Part shown: in pieces, positions 36,132 to 44,641 of the stretch
Layout: each line of letters begins with the position of its first letter
Numbering within the stretch: the stretch's first letter is position 1
NCBI GenBank assembly: GCA_963698275.1
Contig: CAVOQE010000001.1
Span: 682,001 to 746,000, forward strand
Source of the DNA: Anderseniella sp963698275
GTDB lineage: Bacteria > Pseudomonadota > Alphaproteobacteria > Rhizobiales > Aestuariivirgaceae
Reading direction: 5' to 3'
Length of the DNA: 64,000 bases
Notes under the pieces: generated by a model
Databases searched by the model: none
The model's input: only the letters and a program-made list of their open reading frames with translations
Told to the model about the DNA's origin: nothing
Position numbers and translations under genes: made by a program

Positions 36132-36682
36132 GCACGCAACAACCCGCTTCGGCGTACTTCCTTGATGACACCAAGGATCCGATTGAAAAACACACATTAT
36201 CCATTGTTGTGGACAATGAACCGGGCGTCCTGGCACGGGTTATCGGGCTGTTCTCGGGCCGCGGCTACAATATTGAAAGCCTGACGGTTTCTGAAACCGA
36301 ACATGAGGCCCATGTTTCGCGCATTACCATTGTCACATCCGGCACAGCCGAAGTGCTGGTGCAGATCAAGGCGCAGCTTGAACGCATGGTGCCTGTGCAT
36401 TCGGTTGCCGACCTTACCGTAACCGGCGAGGCCATCGAGCGCGAGCTGGCGCTGATCAAGGTGGCCGGTGAGGGAGAACACCGCATGGAAGCCCTGCGCC
36501 TGGCGGATGCGTTCCGGGCACGGGTTGTCGATGTCACCCAGAATTCGTTCGTTTTCGAGATAACCGGCAAATCGCGCAAGGTTGAGCAGTTCATTTCCCT
36601 GATGCAGCCGATCGGTCTTACAGAAGTTGTGCGCACCGGCGTCACCGCGATCTCGCGTGGGCCCGAAGCCCTGAAAGTCTGA
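36128..36682 (+). CDS. ilvN: Acetolactate synthase small (regulatory) subunit
   Basis: Regulatory partner of IlvB that confers activation and valine feedback inhibition. The N-terminal ACT domain (HTLSIVVDNEPGVLARVIGLFSGRGYNIESLTVSETE) and the C-terminal domain (FRARVVDVTQNSFVFEITGKSRKVEQFISLMQP) match the family, at 184 residues. An N-terminal extension of about 20 residues precedes the ACT domain. It overlaps the EamA gene by 4 bases and is followed by a LysE exporter 9 bases on. Confidence 0.95.
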   Translation: MSTQQPASAYFLDDTKDPIEKHTLSIVVDNEPGVLARVIGLFSGRGYNIESLTVSETEHEAHVSRITIVTSGTAEVLVQIKAQLERMVPVHSVADLTVTGEAIERELALIKVAGEGEHRMEALRLADAFRARVVDVTQNSFVFEITGKSRKVEQFISLMQPIGLTEVVRTGVTAISRGPEALKV

Positions 36683-36691
36683 GGCCGCCCA

Positions 36692-37288
36692 GTGGAGCTT
36701 GGAATTCTCGTATCACTGATCGGGTTTGCCTTTGCCACGTCTGCAACACCGGGTCCAAATACCCTGATGCTGCTTGCCTCGGGCGTAAACTTCGGGTTCC
36801 GAAGGACGATCCCGCACATGATGGGTATCGGGGTCGGATTTCTGGGCCTGTTGCTGTGCGTCGGTTTTGGACTTGGTGCATTGCTTGAACAGATGCCGGC
36901 TTTGTACCTGGCCCTCAAGTTTGCCGGCGGTGCCTACCTGGTCTATCTGGCCTGGCGCATAGCCATGGCCAGGTCAATTGGCGAAGGCGGCAAGGCAGGG
37001 GCGCGGCCAATGAACTTTGTGGAAGCAGCAGCCTTTCAATGGGTCAATCCGAAAGCCTGGGTGATGGCCATTGCGGCCATGGCAACATTCACCAATCCTG
37101 CCAATCTCACCTTGTCCACAATACTGGTAGCCCTGGTGTTTTTCTTCGTGAATATTCCATCGGCCTCAATCTGGACGGTGTGTGGCGCGATGTTGCGGGA
37201 ATGGCTGAACCATCCGACACGATTGAAAGTTTTCAATATCTCAATGGCAATCTTGCTTGTTGTCAGCTTGTGGCCGATGCTGCGGTAA
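36692..37288 (+). CDS. LysE/RhtB family amino-acid exporter
   Basis: Membrane protein of 198 residues with about six helices. GFAFATSATPGPNTLMLLASGVNFGFRRTIPHMMGIGVGF is the family start, with the conserved PGPN. Members export lysine, threonine, homoserine or leucine. The GTG start lies 9 bases after ilvN with GAGG upstream, so the gene is very probably in the ilv operon. Together with the EamA gene this gives two candidate exporters in one acetolactate synthase operon. Confidence 0.88.
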   Translation: MELGILVSLIGFAFATSATPGPNTLMLLASGVNFGFRRTIPHMMGIGVGFLGLLLCVGFGLGALLEQMPALYLALKFAGGAYLVYLAWRIAMARSIGEGGKAGARPMNFVEAAAFQWVNPKAWVMAIAAMATFTNPANLTLSTILVALVFFFVNIPSASIWTVCGAMLREWLNHPTRLKVFNISMAILLVVSLWPMLR

Positions 37289-37311
37289 CTGTTGAACAAC
37301 GGATGCGCAAG

Positions 37312-38061
37312 ATGACCACCAAGCTGTCTGTAAACGTCAATGCCATTGCCCAGTTGCGCAACCGGCGCGATCTGCCATGGCCGTCGGTTGTGGGCCTGTC
37401 GCGGATTGCGCTGGAGGCAGGTGCCTGGGGGATTACGGTTCACCCAAGGCCTGATGAGCGCCATGTCCGGCGATCTGACGTTCAGCCGCTGGCTGATCTG
37501 GTGGCGGAATACCCCGATGCGGAGTTTAACATCGAGGGCTATCCCGATGACCGACTTATGGAAATTGCGCTTGAGGTGCGCCCCCATCAGGTAACGCTGG
37601 TGCCGGATGATCCGGCGCAGGCAACGTCTGATCATGGCTGGGATTTCAGGTCACAGCACAATTTCCTGAAGCCCATCGTGGCTCGTATCAAGAGCGAGGG
37701 GATGCGGGTATCGCTGTTCGCCGATGCTGATGCCGACACTATTGCAATCGCGGCTGAAACCGGAGCTGACCGGGCTGAGCTGTATACAGGGCCATATGGC
37801 GCTACCTATGACGACCAAGACGCAGCCGCTCGCGAACTGGACAAGCTGCAGGCTGCTGCCGAGGTCGCACGCGAAGCCGGACTTGGTCTGAACGCAGGTC
37901 ACGACCTCACTGTTGTAAATCTGCCAGCTCTGCTGGCCCGCGCACCATGGATCGATGAGGTTTCCATCGGGCACGGATTAACCGCTGATGCTCTCGAGTA
38001 CGGCATGGCCGGAGCAGTAAAACGCTTCCGGCTCGCGTGTGGTGAGGACATCCCGACCTGA
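37312..38061 (+). CDS. pdxJ: Pyridoxine 5'-phosphate synthase
   Basis: Joins 1-deoxy-D-xylulose 5-phosphate and 3-amino-2-oxopropyl phosphate to make pyridoxine 5'-phosphate. KLSVNVNAIAQLRNRR is the start, GITVHPRPDERHVRRSDV carries the catalytic His and phosphate ligands, VTLVPDDPAQATSDHGWDF follows, and ELYTGPYGATY and GLGLNAGHDLTVVNL complete the barrel. The ATG at 37312 gives 249 residues; the frame is open earlier but inside lysE. It ends in TGATG, one base overlap with the next gene. PLP is the cofactor of transaminases such as the one at 42966. Confidence 0.94.
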   Translation: MTTKLSVNVNAIAQLRNRRDLPWPSVVGLSRIALEAGAWGITVHPRPDERHVRRSDVQPLADLVAEYPDAEFNIEGYPDDRLMEIALEVRPHQVTLVPDDPAQATSDHGWDFRSQHNFLKPIVARIKSEGMRVSLFADADADTIAIAAETGADRAELYTGPYGATYDDQDAAARELDKLQAAAEVAREAGLGLNAGHDLTVVNLPALLARAPWIDEVSIGHGLTADALEYGMAGAVKRFRLACGEDIPT

Positions 38062-39038
38062 TGCTTGAATTGTCAGATCCACTTTGGTGCAAGCTCAACA
38101 GCGCCTGCGGTTTCGGCAAGGATATTCCGCTGCGACTTCACGAGCTTGCCGCGCAATGGGACGAGAATGACGCAAGAGAATTGATGTATGGCGATCTGAT
38201 ACATCAGGAAACCTGCTATGGTGCAACATATGCCGCTGCACCTCACTTGCTGCAAATGGCACTGTCTGACAAAAATGTCCGGCAGCGCATGGACATTGCA
38301 ATTTTTCTCGGTCATTGCGTCTTGTGTGCATTTGGCAGGGTTGACGGCGGCTTCCTTCCGGAGTCTGGCCTGAATGGGCTGGCCATTACACTTGATAGCT
38401 GGGAACAAACCCGCGACTCATATCGATGGATGCTGGATCGCGGCGCTGAGCGACAGATGGTGGCCGATTGTCGTGAAATTGTTGGTTTGGAGCCACCCAA
38501 AGGCAGCGAACTGCAAAAGTTCGTGGCCATACGCGATGAGTTTATTGCCCTGTTGCCCGCCATTCGATCTGTCTGTGAACTCGCGTTTCACGAACATTCA
38601 GGCGACGAGCACATTCCGAGATATCTGCTAAGTGGGATTGCGGCAACTGAGAAGTTGATCAAGCTGGCGAGTTTGCTTGAAAGTGGAGAGGACGGCTACT
38701 TTGCGTGCAGCGAGTGCGGTGCGGGAATCGACTACATCATTTTCGGCGATCGCATGGCGCTGTACAGTGTGCAAAGCCAGGCTGCGCTGGTTTCAGATCC
38801 CGGAAATGAGAACTCCGTACTCGACTTTCAGGACGGTGAACCAAAACGCGCTGACGGTTTTGTGTTTCCGTATCATGATCTGGAGCAGAACAGTACACCT
38901 GCAATAGACAGGTTGATTGCGCTGGCTCAGCAGGCTGAAAACCCCGAACTGGAGTTCCTGCTTCGGAATTTTCTTGGAAAATTCACCTGCCCGCAATGTG
39001 GCGAAACTTGTAAAGTCTGCTCGGTTGTCCCGAGGTAG
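38061..39038 (+). CDS. Uncharacterised protein with two Cys clusters
   Basis: Not recognised with confidence; 325 residues, cytosolic. The N-terminal half has a segment DLIHQETCYGATYAAAPHLLQMAL that resembles HEAT-like repeat proteins with a Q-x-x-x-Y-x-A-x-Y-A-A-x-P-H-L pattern. The C-terminal half holds two zinc-ribbon-like motifs, FACSECGAGIDYI and FTCPQCGETCKVC, about 80 residues apart, which could form split knuckles. It starts one base into the pdxJ stop (TGATG) but is followed by about 170 bases of non-coding DNA. No transfer signs are clear. Confidence 0.7.
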   Translation: MLELSDPLWCKLNSACGFGKDIPLRLHELAAQWDENDARELMYGDLIHQETCYGATYAAAPHLLQMALSDKNVRQRMDIAIFLGHCVLCAFGRVDGGFLPESGLNGLAITLDSWEQTRDSYRWMLDRGAERQMVADCREIVGLEPPKGSELQKFVAIRDEFIALLPAIRSVCELAFHEHSGDEHIPRYLLSGIAATEKLIKLASLLESGEDGYFACSECGAGIDYIIFGDRMALYSVQSQAALVSDPGNENSVLDFQDGEPKRADGFVFPYHDLEQNSTPAIDRLIALAQQAENPELEFLLRNFLGKFTCPQCGETCKVCSVVPR

Positions 39039-39206
39039 CCGGGAACATAATTACCTGGAACCTGCATTTGTGTTGCAATCGCAAAGGCATCCTTGGGCTG
39101 GCTGTCTTGTTTGTCGGTTGCTTGCCATCACTGTACTGGCAAATGGTCAGGCTGCCTGCTAGCCTTTGTCACGTGCGGGCGGCGCACTTGATGCGGTTTG
39201 GCTCTT

Positions 39207-40991
39207 ATGACGCTGGAACAACTGACGGTTTTCGGGATTATCGCGATTGCGATGGCGTGCTTCCTGTGGGGGAAGGTGCGCTACGACATTATCGCGGTCA
39301 TGGCACTGCTGTCCGGCGTTTATGGCGGGGTCGTGCCGCCTGACAAGGCGTTTCAGGGCTTTGCCCATCCTGCCGTGATTACGGTTGCCGCCGTACTGAT
39401 CATTTCGCGCACGCTGCAGAATTCCGGGCTGGTGGACTATCTTGTCCGGTTTCTGGCGCCGACCCGCAGATCAACCACGCTGCAGGTGGCTGCCGGCAGT
39501 GCGCTCGGGGCGTTCCTGTCATGCTTCATGAACAATGTCGGCGCGCTTGCGCTGATGTTGCCGGTGACACTGCGCAATGCGCTCAAAGCCCGCCGGTCGC
39601 CGTCACTGGTGCTGATGCCGCTGTCGTTCGCCACGCTGCTCGGCGGCATGGTGACGCTGATCGGGACACCGCCCAATATCGTTATTTCAAGCTTCCGGCA
39701 GGACATGACCGGCCAGCCATTCGCCATGTTCGACTTTGCGCCGGTCGGGCTGGCGGTGTGCATTGGCGGTGTCATCTATGTATCGCTGATCGGATGGCGG
39801 TTGCTGCCGACCCGCATTACGCCAAAGCTGACCAGCGCCATGACCCGGGTTGAAAGCTACACATTCGAGACATCGCTGCCGGAAGGCTCACCACTGGTCG
39901 GCAAGCGGATCAGCGCGCTGGAAGCCGAATGTGAAAACGAAGTGACTGTGATGGCCATCGTCCGTAATGGCGTGCGCCGCCAGGCACCGGCCGCGCGCGA
40001 AAAATTCAGGGCGAGGGACACGCTGATCCTGGAAGGTGATCCGGTTGTCATCAACCCGCTGGCCGACGGCAGGAAACTGGCCAAGCTCGGGACACCGGAA
40101 GCCGCACCGGCCGGTTTCAGAACCGAAGCGGTACAGGTCGTCGAGGCCGTGGTGATGCCCAATTCCGTGCTTGAGGGCAAATCGATGCGCGGCGTCCGGC
40201 TGCACGCCCGGTACGGCATCAACCTGTTGGCCCTGTCGCGGGCCGGTGACAGCCCGATAGCACGGCTGCGCAACATCAAGTTCCGGACCGGCGACGTCCT
40301 GCTGATGCAGGGAGAAGCGGAACAGATGGAGGTGGCCCTGGAGTCTCTGGGCTGCATGGTGTTAGAAAAACGCGGCCTGCAACCCTTGCATGGCGGTACC
40401 CGCGCCGTGCTGCCGGCGGGCATTTTCGCCGTCGCCATACTGGCTGCGTCAAGCGGCATGGTGTCGGTGCCGGTGGCGTTTGTGACCGCGTGTGTGGCCA
40501 TGATCCTGTGTTCATGCATTTCCATCAACGAAATATATGACGGGGTGGAGTGGCCGGTGCTGGTGCTGCTCGGCGCCATGATCCCCATCGGCCAGGCACT
40601 GGATGCAACGGGCGGTACGGACCTGATTGCCGGCTCCATCATCGAGAACGCCGGTTCCATGCCGGTATGGGCGGTGCTGGCGCTGCTGATGACGGTGTCC
40701 ATGTGGATGTCGGACATGGTGCCCAACGCCACGACGGCGATCCTGATGGCGCCCATCGGCGTTCGCGTCGCCATCGGCCTGGATGCCAATCCGGATGCCT
40801 TTCTGATGGCGGTGGCCGTGGGGGCAGCAGCGCCGTTCCTGACACCGATCGGGCATCAGTCCAACACGCTGGTGATGGGTCCCGGAGGGTATCACTTTAC
40901 CGACTACGCCCGCATGGGGCTGATCATGGAAGTGCTGGTTGTGCTGCTGGCCGTGCCGGCGATCATGCTGACCTGGCCGATGGCCGGATAA
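39207..40991 (+). CDS. SLC13/DASS-type anion transporter with TrkA-C domains
   Basis: Membrane transporter of 594 residues. The two halves of the permease (FGIIAIAMACFLWGKVRYDIIAVMALL..., and from GGTRAVLPAGIFAVAILAASSG) flank two cytosolic TrkA-C (RCK_C) domains between about residues 205 and 385. FMNNVGALALMLPV, TLIGTPPNIVIS and WMSDMVPNATTAILMAPIG are the SNT-like substrate motifs. Such proteins carry sulfate or dicarboxylates. I chose the ATG at 39207 (MTLEQLTVFG); a TTG is 9 bases upstream. A TetR gene follows. Confidence 0.9.
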   Translation: MTLEQLTVFGIIAIAMACFLWGKVRYDIIAVMALLSGVYGGVVPPDKAFQGFAHPAVITVAAVLIISRTLQNSGLVDYLVRFLAPTRRSTTLQVAAGSALGAFLSCFMNNVGALALMLPVTLRNALKARRSPSLVLMPLSFATLLGGMVTLIGTPPNIVISSFRQDMTGQPFAMFDFAPVGLAVCIGGVIYVSLIGWRLLPTRITPKLTSAMTRVESYTFETSLPEGSPLVGKRISALEAECENEVTVMAIVRNGVRRQAPAAREKFRARDTLILEGDPVVINPLADGRKLAKLGTPEAAPAGFRTEAVQVVEAVVMPNSVLEGKSMRGVRLHARYGINLLALSRAGDSPIARLRNIKFRTGDVLLMQGEAEQMEVALESLGCMVLEKRGLQPLHGGTRAVLPAGIFAVAILAASSGMVSVPVAFVTACVAMILCSCISINEIYDGVEWPVLVLLGAMIPIGQALDATGGTDLIAGSIIENAGSMPVWAVLALLMTVSMWMSDMVPNATTAILMAPIGVRVAIGLDANPDAFLMAVAVGAAAPFLTPIGHQSNTLVMGPGGYHFTDYARMGLIMEVLVVLLAVPAIMLTWPMAG

Positions 40992-41040
40992 ATCTTTCAA
41001 AAAACCTGTTGCATGTCGGTGAGTATGCTTCTAAACATGC

Positions 41041-41066
41041 CGTACTGTACCGTACGGTACGGTATT
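41041..41066. promoter_or_regulatory. Palindromic operator before the TetR gene
   Basis: The sequence CGTACTGTACCGTACGGTAC contains the perfect 14-base palindrome GTACCGTACGGTAC (41047-41060) and the spaced repeat CCGTAC-N6-GTACGG. It lies 20 bases before the TetR start codon, over the likely promoter, as expected of an autoregulatory TetR operator. Confidence 0.6.
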
Positions 41067-41080
41067 GTGGAGTGAGTTCA

Positions 41081-41743
41081 GTGGCGGTTGCAGCAGCAGC
41101 ACAAGTTGATCAGCAAAGTGATGACGAGGCATTTTCGCCGCGTCAGCGTGAAGTGCTCGATGCAGCGCTTGAGCTGATCCTGCAGGCAGGTGACGGCCTG
41201 ACCATGGCCTCGGTGGCGCGCCGGGCAAGCTGCTCCAAGGAAACGCTGTACAAATGGTTTGGTGATCGTGACGGGCTGTTGACTGCAACGGTGCAGTGGC
41301 AGGCGTCCAAGGTGCGGTTGCCGTCGCTTGACCGGGAAAACCTGGATTACCGCTCGCTTGAGCAGGGGCTGGCGGATTTTGCCGAAAGCTGGCTGTCGGT
41401 GCTGACGGGTCAGATATCAATTGCGCTCAATGCCATGGCCATTGCGCACTCCAGTTCCGCCAAAAGCGGGCTTGGCGGCATTGTGCTGGACAATGGCCGG
41501 TTTGCCATCGGTCAGCGGGTAAAGCCGGTGCTGGAAATGGCACGCGATGCCGGGCTGCTGGCCTTCGATGATACCGAGGAGGCGTTCTGTACCTTCTTCG
41601 GGCTGGTGGTGCGCGATGTCCAGGTCCGTGCGCTGCTTGGCGACAGACCGCTGCCGGACAGCCATGCAATCAGACAGGGCGCAAGCCGCGCCGCACAACA
41701 GTTTCTCACGCTTTACGGCGTGCCGGAAAACGAGGGCAGCTAG
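41081..41743 (+). CDS. TetR/AcrR family transcriptional regulator
   Basis: DNA-binding regulator of 220 residues. The TetR domain is SPRQREVLDAALELILQAGDGLTMASVARRASCSKETLYKWFGDRDGLL, and the rest (from SLEQGLADFAESW) is a ligand-binding helical domain. The GTG at 41081 has GGAG about 9 bases upstream; the frame is open far upstream into the transporter gene but that stretch is not coding. It lies between the SLC13-type transporter and ilvC, with its own palindrome upstream. Targets could be itself, the transporter or ilvC. Confidence 0.88.
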   Translation: MAVAAAAQVDQQSDDEAFSPRQREVLDAALELILQAGDGLTMASVARRASCSKETLYKWFGDRDGLLTATVQWQASKVRLPSLDRENLDYRSLEQGLADFAESWLSVLTGQISIALNAMAIAHSSSAKSGLGGIVLDNGRFAIGQRVKPVLEMARDAGLLAFDDTEEAFCTFFGLVVRDVQVRALLGDRPLPDSHAIRQGASRAAQQFLTLYGVPENEGS

Positions 41744-41780
41744 CCCGCACTGAAACGCAATCTTTGAAAGGAAAATTCCA

Positions 41781-42800
41781 ATGCGCGTTTATTATGATCG
41801 TGATGCCGACGTAAACCTGATCAAGGGCAAAAAGGTCCTGATCGTCGGCTATGGCAGCCAGGGCCGGGCCCATGCGCTCAACCTGAAGGATTCCGGTGTC
41901 ACCGACATCGCAACCGGACTGCGGGCAGGCTCTGCCACGGCCAAGAAGGCTGAAGCTGACGGCGTCAAGGTGATGACGGTAGCCGAAGGGTCGGCCTGGG
42001 CCGACCTGATCATGATGGCAGCCCCTGATGAACTTCAGGCTGACATCTGGAAAGACGATATTGAAGCCAATATCAAGGACGGCGCGGCCATCGCATTTGC
42101 CCACGGCCTGAATGTTCACTTCAAGCTGATCGAGCCGAAGGACACCATCGACGTCGTGATGATCGCGCCCAAGGGCCCGGGCCACACGGTGCGCGGTGAA
42201 TTCCTGAAAGGCGGCGGTGTGCCATGTCTGATCGCCATCGATCATGATGCATCTGCCAATGCCCATGACCTGGCGCTGTCCTATGCCTGCGGCGTTGGCG
42301 GCGGCCGTTCCGGCGTCATCGAGACATCCTTCAAGGAAGAATGCGAAACCGACCTGTTCGGCGAGCAGGTCGTGCTGTGCGGTGGCCTGGTTGAGCTTAT
42401 CCGTGCCGGTTTCGAAGTGCTGGTTGAAGCAGGTTACGCACCTGAAATGGCCTATTTCGAGTGCCTGCACGAAGTGAAGCTGATTGTCGACCTGATCTAT
42501 GAAGGCGGCATCGCCAACATGAACTACTCGATCTCCAACACGGCTGAGTGGGGTGAGTATGTATCGGGTCCGCGCATCATCAATGAGGAAAGCAAGGCGG
42601 AGATGAAGCGTGTGCTGCACGACATCCAGTCAGGCCGGTTTACCTCTGAATGGATGCAGGAATGCAAGGGCGGCCAGGCACGCTTCAAGGCAACACGGCG
42701 CATGCACGATGCCCACCAGATCGAGGAAGTCGGTGAGAAGCTGCGTGCCATGATGCCGTGGATCTCCAGCAACAAGCTGGTCGACAAGGACAAGAACTGA
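41781..42800 (+). CDS. ilvC: Ketol-acid reductoisomerase
   Basis: NADPH-dependent, magnesium enzyme that isomerises and reduces acetolactate or acetohydroxybutyrate in valine and isoleucine synthesis. It has 339 residues (class I). Motifs: LIVGYGSQGRAHALNLKDSGV (cofactor loop), IAPKGPGHTVRGEF, ETFKEECETDLFGEQ-type metal segment (SFKEECETDLFGEQVVLCGG) and IYEGGIANMNYSISNTAEWGEYVSGPR. GAAAGGA precedes the ATG. A perfect terminator follows. Confidence 0.97.
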   Translation: MRVYYDRDADVNLIKGKKVLIVGYGSQGRAHALNLKDSGVTDIATGLRAGSATAKKAEADGVKVMTVAEGSAWADLIMMAAPDELQADIWKDDIEANIKDGAAIAFAHGLNVHFKLIEPKDTIDVVMIAPKGPGHTVRGEFLKGGGVPCLIAIDHDASANAHDLALSYACGVGGGRSGVIETSFKEECETDLFGEQVVLCGGLVELIRAGFEVLVEAGYAPEMAYFECLHEVKLIVDLIYEGGIANMNYSISNTAEWGEYVSGPRIINEESKAEMKRVLHDIQSGRFTSEWMQECKGGQARFKATRRMHDAHQIEEVGEKLRAMMPWISSNKLVDKDKN

Positions 42801-42834
42801 TCCAGTCTCAAACAACCTCACACCATTCGATACG

Positions 42835-42862
42835 GGGCTGCGGAAATTTCCGCAGCCCTTTC
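42835..42862 (+). terminator. Rho-independent terminator after ilvC
   Basis: GGGCTGCGGAAA/TTTCCGCAGCCC is a perfect 12-base palindrome followed by TTTCTGTT, 34 bases after the ilvC stop. Confidence 0.9.
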
Positions 42863-42965
42863 TGTTGCTGCATTGCTGTCATGTCCGGATAATAGGTCAG
42901 TAATATTGACATAAATTTCTGATGAGCGCAGCATCCTCTGCGAGCTTGTCCATTCGGAGGCCGTC

Positions 42966-44189
42966 ATGACCGACACACTGAAACTGGCGTCACGTACGTC
43001 ACGCATGCACGCGTCTGAAATCCGCGAACTGCTGAAACTGCTTGGTCGTCCGGACATCATTTCATTTGCCGGCGGCATCCCCGATCCTGCCCTGTTTCCG
43101 TCCGAAGAGTTCAGGCAAGCCTTTGATACCATCATGTCCGGGCCGGAACATCAGGCCGCTCTGCAATACGCCCCCAGTGAAGGCTATGGCCCACTGCGGG
43201 AATGGCTGGTTCAGTATATGGGCCGGATTGGAGTGCCATGCGAGCTTGAGAACATTGTCCTGATGTCGGGATCGCAGCAGGCGCTGGATTATCTCGGCAA
43301 GCTGTTCCTGAACCCGGGTGACACCGCCCTGGTGACGTGGCCCACCTATATGGGCGCGCTGCTGGCCTTCAACCCCTATGAGCCGGTCTATGACCGCCTG
43401 GCGCTGCTGGGTAACCGGTCTGCAAATGACTTTAGAGAAAAAGCGGAGGCTGCCGGAGGCGAAATAAAGTTTGCCTACATGTCGTCTGATTTCGTCAACC
43501 CGACCGGCGAAACCCTGACCCTGGCGCAGCGCAACCGGGCGCTGGATCTCGGCGATGAACTGGATATTGCCGTCATTGAGGACGGTGCCTACCTGGAACT
43601 GCGCTATGACGGTGACGCGATCCCGCCCATTCAGGCGCTGGAAATCGAGCGCTGCGGCAGCATCAACGAAGCCCGCACCATCTTTTGCGGGACTTTTTCC
43701 AAGACGCTGTCGCCCGGATTGCGGGTCGGCTGGGTATGTGCACGGCGTGATATCATTGACCGGCTGGTGATGATGAAACAGGCAGCGGACCTGCATTCGG
43801 CAACCATCAACCAGATGGCGATCAACCAGGTCGCACGCGCCTGTTTTGATGCCCAGGTCGCCAGGGCCAATGCGGTGTACCGTGACCGCCGGGACTGCAT
43901 GTTGTCGGCTTTGGCGAAACACATGCCTGATGGCGTGACATGGACCCAGCCGGAAGGCGGCATGTTCATCTGGGTCACGCTGCCCGATGGTATTGATGCG
44001 GCCGACCTTTTGAGCCGGTCTCTGGAAACCGAGAAGGTGGCGTTCGTGCCGGGCCGTCCGTTCTTTGCCGACGGCAGCAATGAAAACACGCTTCGCCTGA
44101 GCTATTCCTGCATGTCCAGCGATCGGATCGAGGAAGGCATGCTCCGCCTTGGCCGCCTGTTGCGCGCTGCCATGCCCGCCGCCAAATGA
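42966..44189 (+). CDS. PLP-dependent aminotransferase (class I/II, LysN/MocR-like)
   Basis: Fold-type I aminotransferase of 407 residues. SRMHASEIRELLKLLGRPDIISFAGGIPDPALFP is the start typical of 2-aminoadipate/multisubstrate aminotransferases, with ALQYAPSEGYGPLREWL, YMSSDFVNPTGETL and the PLP lysine in GTFSKTLSPGLRVGW. Members act on leucine, aromatic amino acids or 2-aminoadipate. Location after ilvC is compatible with a branched-chain role but does not prove it. It has no DNA-binding domain. It overlaps the next gene by 4 bases. Confidence 0.9.
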   Translation: MTDTLKLASRTSRMHASEIRELLKLLGRPDIISFAGGIPDPALFPSEEFRQAFDTIMSGPEHQAALQYAPSEGYGPLREWLVQYMGRIGVPCELENIVLMSGSQQALDYLGKLFLNPGDTALVTWPTYMGALLAFNPYEPVYDRLALLGNRSANDFREKAEAAGGEIKFAYMSSDFVNPTGETLTLAQRNRALDLGDELDIAVIEDGAYLELRYDGDAIPPIQALEIERCGSINEARTIFCGTFSKTLSPGLRVGWVCARRDIIDRLVMMKQAADLHSATINQMAINQVARACFDAQVARANAVYRDRRDCMLSALAKHMPDGVTWTQPEGGMFIWVTLPDGIDAADLLSRSLETEKVAFVPGRPFFADGSNENTLRLSYSCMSSDRIEEGMLRLGRLLRAAMPAAK

Positions 44190-44641
44190 AGCCCGTCTTT
44201 CGAAGAGCTGTAACCGGGGACGCAAATGCCCTCAGCGACCTGTCATTCCGCTCCAAGGCGTCCAACGGTTATGATGCGGTTTTCATGGAAGCGTGCCGTG
44301 ACGAGCTCGCGGTTACACCTGAAACCATTGCCGATGGCGAGATATGGATATCCGAAGCGGGCGGCAAGCCTGTTGGTTTCTTTGACATCCGACTGGAAAA
44401 AGGCGTGCTTGAGGTTTATTCCTTGTACGTCGACCCCGATGTCAAACGCTCCGGTGTCGGGCGGATACTGTGGGCGGCGCTGGAGGAAAGGGCGGGTGCC
44501 ATGGCAGCCAAGGCAATAGAACTGGATGCTGATCCTGCCGCTGTTCAATTTTACACGGCGATGGGGTGCAGCGTCATCGGGCAGGCACCGTCCGGCTCCA
44601 TACCGGGGCGGATGTTGCCGCGCATGCGCAAATGGCTGTAG
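44186..44641 (+). CDS. GNAT family N-acetyltransferase
   Basis: GNAT protein of 151 residues: VFRRAVTGDANALSDLSFRSKAS at the start, SEAGGKPVGFFDIRLEKGVLEVYSLYVDPDVKRSGVGRILWAALEERA as core with the CoA loop (KRSGVG), and DPAAVQFYTAMGC at the end. The acceptor is unknown. It is coupled to the aminotransferase (4-base overlap) and to the NUDIX gene (10-base overlap). Confidence 0.87.
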   Translation: MKPVFRRAVTGDANALSDLSFRSKASNGYDAVFMEACRDELAVTPETIADGEIWISEAGGKPVGFFDIRLEKGVLEVYSLYVDPDVKRSGVGRILWAALEERAGAMAAKAIELDADPAAVQFYTAMGCSVIGQAPSGSIPGRMLPRMRKWL

